A stretch of 64,000 bases of DNA, from NCBI RefSeq assembly GCF_027922365.1, contig NZ_BSFN01000009.1, positions 62,001 through 126,000 on the forward strand, written 5' to 3'. This document shows positions 59,386 to 64,000 of the stretch, one piece after another. The translations under genes were made by a program, and so were the position numbers. The stretch is from Pseudomonas turukhanskensis (lineage in GTDB: Bacteria > Pseudomonadota > Gammaproteobacteria > Pseudomonadales > Pseudomonadaceae). Numbering within the stretch: the stretch's first letter is position 1; every line of letters begins with the position of its first letter. The notes under the pieces were generated by a model. That model was given only the letters and a program-made list of their open reading frames with translations. It was not told the DNA's origin and did no database searches.

Positions 59386-61742
59386 CAGCTGTAGCTCAGG
59401 CTGGTGACGACACTGCGGGCTTCGCCTCGGTAGCAGTAGCCACTTTCGCATGTCACATAGCGGCGGTCGGTGAGGTTGCGGGCGTTGAAGGCCAGGCGTA
59501 CGCCGTCCAGGTTCGCGCCGAAGTCGTAGTGCACACCGGCGTCGAACAAGGTGTAGTCCTCGTTCTTTTCAGTGTTGTTCCCGTCGGCGTAAGTGCTGCC
59601 GGTGTAGCGCGCGCCCGCTCCGAAACCCAAGCCCATGGGCAGGTTGTAGTCCAGCCACAGCGAAGCAAGATTACGCGGCACGTTGACCGGTTTTTTGCCC
59701 TTGAACTCGGTGTCTTTGGTGATCTCGGCGTCGGTGAAGCTGTAGCTGGCGGTCATGCTCAAGCGGTCGGTCAGATCGGACACGGCTTCCAGCTCGAGGC
59801 CTTTGTTGACCTGCTCGCCCTTCTGCACCTGGAAATTGATGTTCGCCGGGTCTTGGGTCAACACATTGGTTTGCGTGAGATGAAAGAGCGAGCCAGTCAG
59901 CATGGTATTGGTGCCCGGCGGTTGGTACTTGAGGCCGATTTCGTACTGTTTACCTTCAGTGGGCTTGAACGTACCGCCACCGGCCGGACCACCGCTCTGC
60001 GGAAGGAATGAAGTGGCATAGCTGGCGTAAGGTGCCACGCCGTTATCGAACAGGTAAAGCACACCGACCGAGCCGGTGGTTTTTTCATTATCGATTCGGG
60101 TCTCGGTGATTTGAGATCCCCACTCCATACCGTTGGAGCGCTGGTGCACCCAGTCGTGGCGCAGACCGGCGGACAGGCGCCAGCGGTCGATTTCGATCTG
60201 GTCTTGGGCGTACACGCCGCTGCGAAACTCCAAGCCGTCGCGGTCGACCAGCGCCGTAGTTGGGCGCGCCACATACTGGTGATGGTCCGGCGCATTCCGG
60301 TCAATCGACGGCGCATCGCCATAGGCGTAGAGCAGCGAGGTGTCGAGCCAGGCGTAGTCCACACCGGTAACCAGCGTGTGTTGCAGTTCGCCGGTGGAGA
60401 AGCGGCTCAGCAGGCGCGTGTCGGTGGATAGCGAAGTCATGTCTTCGTAGCTGCCGGAGGCCGTGCGGTCAAAGGTGTGACCGTCAGCGTTGGCAACAAA
60501 ATCAAGGTATTGGTTGGTGGTATTCAGCTTCGAATACCGTACGTTCTGTTGCAGGCTGAAGGTCTCATTGAACGTGTGCTCGAACTCATACCCAAAGGTC
60601 GATTTACGCTGTTGCAGCTTGTCGAATTTCTCATCACCCGGCCAGAAATTGGTCAGGTGGCCGTTCTCGCTGTACAGCATCGGCGAGCCGGCGGTCTGGC
60701 GTTCTTCGTATTGCGCCAGCAGGGTCAGCTTGGTGTCGGGATCAATCTGCCAACTCAGCGACGGCGCCAGCAGGCGGGCGTTGTTGTCCATCTGCTCGAT
60801 GGAGTATTCGGCGTCGCGGTACAGGCCCACGGCGCGGAACAGCACGTCGCCGTCGTCATCCAGTTTGCCGCCAATATCGAACTGGCCTTGTTTGTGGTCG
60901 TAGTTGCCGACTTGCACTTCTACTTCGTTTTTGGCCAGCAGGCTCGGGCGTTTGCTTACCCGGTTGACCATGCCACCGGGGCTGATCTGGCCGTAGAGAA
61001 CCGATGCCGGGCCTTTGAGCACTTCAATACGTTCCAGGCTATAGGCCTCCACCGAGGGCAACGACAACCAGCCGCTGCCGGGCTGGCGCAAGCCATCGAG
61101 AAAGTCGGCGCTTTCGGTGGTGGTAAAACCACGGATGCTGATCATGTCGAAACGCGGGTCCAGGCCCGAAGCCCCCACGCGCACACCGGAGGTGTAGGCC
61201 ACGGCGTCTTCCACGCGGTCCACCTTGCGGTCGGCAATCTGCTCGGCGGTGACCACGCTGATGGCTTGCGCGGTTTCCAGAATCGGCTTGTCGGTTTTGG
61301 TGGCGCTGCTGGCGTTGCTGGCGAAATAGCCGGGTACCGGTTCAAAGGCGTTCTGCTGGGCGGTGCCTTCGATGCTGACGGCGCCGAGTTTCAGCGCATC
61401 GGCGGCTTCGATTTTTTCCAGCGTCAGGGTGCCGTTATCGGTCACCCGCAGCGACAAGCCGCTGCCACTCAAGGCTTGCTGCGCTGCTGCTTCGGCACTG
61501 AACTCACCTTGCACCGCAGCGCTCATGCGGCCGTGCACCAACGCCGGGTCAGCGACGATGCTGCGGCCACTCTGCCGGGCGATCTGCCGCAAGGCCTGTT
61601 CCAGGGGCATGGCCGCGAGGTCGTAGCGCTGCAATGCTTCTTCGGCATGGGCGCTGATCGGGCTCAGGGTGGTCAAGCCGCCGGAAAATGCCAAGGCAAC
61701 CGCCATGGCCAGGCGCGGGGCGCGAGGTGAATGAGAACGCAT
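59382..61742 (-). CDS. TonB-dependent siderophore receptor with signalling domain
   Basis: A 786-residue outer-membrane transducer. Signal peptide to ~32, then a secretin/TonB N-terminal (STN) domain (RYDLAAMPLEQALRQIARQS) that talks to FecR, the plug with RGFTTTESADFLDGLRQ and ERIEVLKGPASVLYGQISPG, and a 22-strand barrel ending in LSYSW with the terminal aromatic. The FhuA/FhuE-like CESGYCYRGEARSV cysteine pair precedes the last strand. AAGGAA lies ten bases before ATG 61742. The ligand is probably a ferric siderophore; catecholate or hydroxamate cannot be decided. Confidence 0.94.
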   Translation of the reverse strand: MRSHSPRAPRLAMAVALAFSGGLTTLSPISAHAEEALQRYDLAAMPLEQALRQIARQSGRSIVADPALVHGRMSAAVQGEFSAEAAAQQALSGSGLSLRVTDNGTLTLEKIEAADALKLGAVSIEGTAQQNAFEPVPGYFASNASSATKTDKPILETAQAISVVTAEQIADRKVDRVEDAVAYTSGVRVGASGLDPRFDMISIRGFTTTESADFLDGLRQPGSGWLSLPSVEAYSLERIEVLKGPASVLYGQISPGGMVNRVSKRPSLLAKNEVEVQVGNYDHKQGQFDIGGKLDDDGDVLFRAVGLYRDAEYSIEQMDNNARLLAPSLSWQIDPDTKLTLLAQYEERQTAGSPMLYSENGHLTNFWPGDEKFDKLQQRKSTFGYEFEHTFNETFSLQQNVRYSKLNTTNQYLDFVANADGHTFDRTASGSYEDMTSLSTDTRLLSRFSTGELQHTLVTGVDYAWLDTSLLYAYGDAPSIDRNAPDHHQYVARPTTALVDRDGLEFRSGVYAQDQIEIDRWRLSAGLRHDWVHQRSNGMEWGSQITETRIDNEKTTGSVGVLYLFDNGVAPYASYATSFLPQSGGPAGGGTFKPTEGKQYEIGLKYQPPGTNTMLTGSLFHLTQTNVLTQDPANINFQVQKGEQVNKGLELEAVSDLTDRLSMTASYSFTDAEITKDTEFKGKKPVNVPRNLASLWLDYNLPMGLGFGAGARYTGSTYADGNNTEKNEDYTLFDAGVHYDFGANLDGVRLAFNARNLTDRRYVTCESGYCYRGEARSVVTSLSYSW

Positions 61743-61833
61743 GGGAGGGTATTTCCTTGCAGGAGATAAGGAGGATTTCCTGCTATGTCGCGTGAGCGAG
61801 GAAAACCCCTCACGCGTTTTCAATTATTTTTCG

Positions 61834-62817
61834 TCAGGCCAGATCAATGAGCGTGACCGGGCCGTATTGCTTGACCGTAATCGGCAATACCTGGGCCAGG
61901 GATTGCAAGGTGCGGTCGCTGTCGTCCAGCGGAAAAACCCCGAACACGCGCAGGCCGGCCGCCGCTGGCGACACCCGCAGCAGGCCGTAGCGGTATGGGC
62001 GCAAGGCATCGACCACGGCACCGAGGGATTCATCGTCGACGTCCAGACGGCCTTCCAGCCAGGCGTCATCACGCGAGCGGCTGGCGGTGGCAGAGAACAG
62101 TTGGGTGTTACTGAACAACAAGGTCTGGCCGCTGTTGACCTGACCGTGCTGCCCGCTGCGGCTGAATACCTGCACGCTGTTTTCCTGCACGCTCACCAAG
62201 GTTTGCTCGGGCAATTGGCGCACCACGAAGCGCGATGCCAACGTGCTGATGCGCCCCTGGGCAGTAACCACTTCAAACGGCCGCTGGGTGTCGCTTACCG
62301 CCTGAATGCTCAACTCGCCTTGCAACAACGCCACCAGGCGCTTGTCGCGGCTGAACTGCACATTGGCGGTGCTGCGCGCATTCAGGGTCAGCAAGCTGCC
62401 ATCGGCCAACTGCACCTGTTTGCGCTCGGCGGTGCCGCTGTAGACATCGGAGAACAGACCGTCGAGCGGCATGCGCCGTTGCAGCGTGATTACGGTAGGC
62501 AAACCGGCCAGCAGCGCCAACGTCACCCCGCCACGTAACAAGCGTCTGCGTTCCTGGGAAATACCCGAACTGCGCAGTACCTGGGTGGTGGCCTGCACGC
62601 TGCCGGGCAACTGGCGCTGGGCATCGGCCAATTGCGTAAAGGGTGTGCGCACGGCACCGGCCACGGTTTCCCAGGCGCGCCGATGATCGTTGTCGGCGGC
62701 CAGCCAGGTACTGAAGCGGTGCTGGTCGGTGGCGGTGGCGCGACCGGAATCGAGAAACACCAGCCACTCGATAGCGGCTTTGACGGCGGGCGTCAGGCTC
62801 GGGTGTTCGGCGGTCAT
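61834..62817 (-). CDS. FecR-family anti-sigma regulator
   Basis: A 327-residue inner-membrane regulator. The N-terminal ~85 residues bind the sigma factor (AAIEWLVFLDSG, W..A...HR.AW pattern WLAADNDHRRAWETV). A membrane helix at ~95-112 (GVTLALLAGLPTVI) precedes the periplasmic FecR domain (DGSLLTLNARSTANVQF). The C-terminal part resembles an STN-like domain that receives the signal of the receptor. ATG 62817 shares one base with the sigma gene stop (TGATG). Confidence 0.93.
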   Translation of the reverse strand: MTAEHPSLTPAVKAAIEWLVFLDSGRATATDQHRFSTWLAADNDHRRAWETVAGAVRTPFTQLADAQRQLPGSVQATTQVLRSSGISQERRRLLRGGVTLALLAGLPTVITLQRRMPLDGLFSDVYSGTAERKQVQLADGSLLTLNARSTANVQFSRDKRLVALLQGELSIQAVSDTQRPFEVVTAQGRISTLASRFVVRQLPEQTLVSVQENSVQVFSRSGQHGQVNSGQTLLFSNTQLFSATASRSRDDAWLEGRLDVDDESLGAVVDALRPYRYGLLRVSPAAAGLRVFGVFPLDDSDRTLQSLAQVLPITVKQYGPVTLIDLA

Positions 62818-63323
62818 CACAGGCTTGCCAGGTAGCACTGGGTGACCGCGCGCTTGATCCAGCGCTCGACGGTGGCCAGTGACACATTCAACTGTTCGGC
62901 AATCTGCGGGTGGGTCAGGCCTTCCAGGCGGTTAAGCAGAAAGGCGTGGCGCACGTTGTTGGGCAGGTCATTGAGCATGGCGTCGATGGTCGCCACGGCC
63001 TCGCGCAGCAACGCGAACTCTTCTTCCGAGGGCACTACTGCTTCGGGCATGCCGGCGATGGCGTCGAGGTAGGCGCGCTCCAGTTCACTGCGCCGCCAAA
63101 AGGAACAAAGCACGCGTTTGGCCACCACGCACAAGAAGGCGCGGGGCTCATCGATAAAAGCGGCTTGTTGCGACTTGAGGGTGCGCACGAAGGTGTCCTG
63201 CGCCAAGTCGGCTGCATCGGCATGTGACCCCAGACGACGCAGCAACCAACCCTGCAGCCAGCGGTGGTTTTCCGCGTAGAGGATATGGAAGGGGTCTTGA
63301 GAGGTGAGGCGCAGATCGGACAT
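62817..63323 (-). CDS. ECF sigma factor, FecI type
   Basis: A 168-residue iron-starvation sigma factor. Region 2 is DLAQDTFVRTLKSQ and region 4 LPNNVRHAFLLNRLEGLTHP, then IAEQLNVSLATVERWIKRAV. ATG 63323 starts at MSDLRL. It is the first gene of the FecI-FecR-receptor-esterase operon and should direct its transcription once the receptor binds its ligand. A Fur-box-like sequence lies just upstream. Confidence 0.93.
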   Translation of the reverse strand: MSDLRLTSQDPFHILYAENHRWLQGWLLRRLGSHADAADLAQDTFVRTLKSQQAAFIDEPRAFLCVVAKRVLCSFWRRSELERAYLDAIAGMPEAVVPSEEEFALLREAVATIDAMLNDLPNNVRHAFLLNRLEGLTHPQIAEQLNVSLATVERWIKRAVTQCYLASL

Positions 63324-63346
63324 GCGGATGCACACAGCTAGTATTT

Positions 63347-63365
63347 AGCAATTATTCGCATTTTC
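63347..63365 (-). promoter_or_regulatory. Possible Fur box
   Basis: GAAAATGCGAATAATTGCT on the minus strand matches 12 of 19 positions of the Fur consensus and lies 24 bases before the sigma gene. Iron control is expected for a FecI-type gene; the match alone is modest. Confidence 0.4.
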
Positions 63366-63454
63366 ATCAAATGGGCGGGTATTTGCAACCGGGGCAGATG
63401 ATTGGAAGGAGCCTCGGTTGTGGATTATTGCAATGCCTCGATGCTGTTGCGGGC

Positions 63455-64000
63455 TTAGCTGGCCATCAACTCGGCCACCCTTGCCACCAGCGCGTCCATC
63501 GCAAATGGTTTGGTCAGCACTTGCATGCCTGGCTCCAGACGCCCGTGCCAGAACGCGGCGTCTTCGGCATAGCCTGTAATAAACAGGGTTTTGAGTTGCG
63601 GGCGAAGTGCCCGGCCGGCATCTGCCATCTGCCGACCGTTCATGCCGCCGGGTAGGCCCACATCGGTAATCAGCACATCGATATGCACGTCCGAGCGCAG
63701 AGCGTTCAGGCCAGAGATGCTGTCGACCGCTTCCAATAGGGTGTAACCCAATTCACCCAATACGTCGGTCAGCAGCAGGCGCACCGACGGCTCATCATCG
63801 ACAATCAGAACGGTGCCGCCCGCTTCGGTAACGGTGGCCGGCGCAGTGCTGGTGTGGCTCTGTTCCTCGGCTGCTACGCCGTGGTAACGCGGCAGGTAAA
63901 TACACACGGTACTGCCCTGCCCCACCTGCGATTGAATGCGCACTTGCCCACCGGACTGCTGGGCAAACCCGTAAATCATCGACAGGCCCAATCCAGTGCC
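63455..64000 (-). CDS. Hybrid histidine kinase, C-terminal part (5' end beyond window)
   Basis: About 182 residues of a larger protein. It opens with GTGLGLSMIYGFAQQSGG, the G2 box of a HATPase domain, continues with GSTVCIYLPRY and, after a linker, a receiver domain: VLIVDDEP, the phosphorylated Asp in LITDVGLPGGMNG, the Thr in LFITGYAED and the Lys in VLTKPFAMDAL. The order kinase-receiver is that of hybrid kinases that end in a REC domain. The input domain is outside the window, so the signal cannot be guessed. The 131-base gap to the sigma gene shows no other gene. Confidence 0.9.
   Translation of the reverse strand, partial: GTGLGLSMIYGFAQQSGGQVRIQSQVGQGSTVCIYLPRYHGVAAEEQSHTSTAPATVTEAGGTVLIVDDEPSVRLLLTDVLGELGYTLLEAVDSISGLNALRSDVHIDVLITDVGLPGGMNGRQMADAGRALRPQLKTLFITGYAEDAAFWHGRLEPGMQVLTKPFAMDALVARVAELMAS

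Noticed and set aside
60477..61730. Open frame of 417 codons antisense to the TonB receptor gene
   Set aside because: It is the complement of a well-supported receptor gene, has no ribosome site and no recognisable domain; long antisense frames are common at this GC content.

Overview
The window is high-GC chromosomal DNA from a Pseudomonas, probably of the P. fluorescens lineage. The evidence is gene content and order (dctA with a sigma-54 promoter, a bolA/trhO/fumC block, a thiolase/polyphosphate phosphotransferase/mnmC block, atsA, FecIR-type iron signalling, several chemoreceptors and GGDEF proteins) and REP-type palindromes between genes. There is no rRNA, tRNA, prophage, insertion sequence or CRISPR array. 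I recall the same gene order in P. aeruginosa for 12.6-20.6 kb (around PA0853-PA0861) and 22.3-27.2 kb (PA3454-PA3456), but could not check it.

Layout. 1-951 is the 5' part of an N-methyltryptophan/sarcosine oxidase. 1039-8473 is a co-oriented nine-gene block: GntR regulator, AprA-like flavoprotein, AprB-like ferredoxin, an unusual two-domain solute-binding protein, permease, ATPase, HEAT-repeat protein and DUF971 protein. A perfect operator palindrome lies in front of it. 8.7-11.5 kb has dctA with a sigma-54 promoter and two upstream dyads, divergent from an AraC regulator. 11.6-28.9 kb is mostly housekeeping: pseudouridine synthase, ABC exporter, DsbA-like protein, trhO, bolA, DUF2059, DUF2804, fumC, quinone reductase, EamA permease, thiolase, PAP, mnmC and a diguanylate cyclase.

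29.0-44.3 kb is more accessory. It holds a hipBA toxin-antitoxin pair with four ordered operator half-sites, a GST/HxlR divergent pair, an HD protein, a GNAT, two chemoreceptors around an exported lactonase-like propeller, an alpha/beta hydrolase, a 21-codon mini-ORF next to an M50 peptidase, atsA, an orphan shortened HicB, and a MASE2 protein with a degenerate GGDEF.

44.5-56.3 kb looks like a catabolic region for an acylated or cyclic amine. One operon encodes a polyamine-type ABC importer, a creatinase-like M24 hydrolase and an HDAC-family deacetylase, divergent from a LysR regulator. Next come a cupin and FAD amine oxidoreductase pair, an NTF2-AraC regulator and an aldehyde dehydrogenase. 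Import, hydrolysis, deacetylation, oxidative deamination and aldehyde oxidation form a plausible route, but the substrate is not visible. 56.4-58.4 kb is a nitronate monooxygenase with its LysR regulator. 58.5-63.4 kb is a FecI-FecR-TonB receptor-esterase siderophore operon. The window ends in the C-terminal half of a hybrid histidine kinase.

Five paired-palindrome elements of one family and three smaller REP-like families lie between genes.
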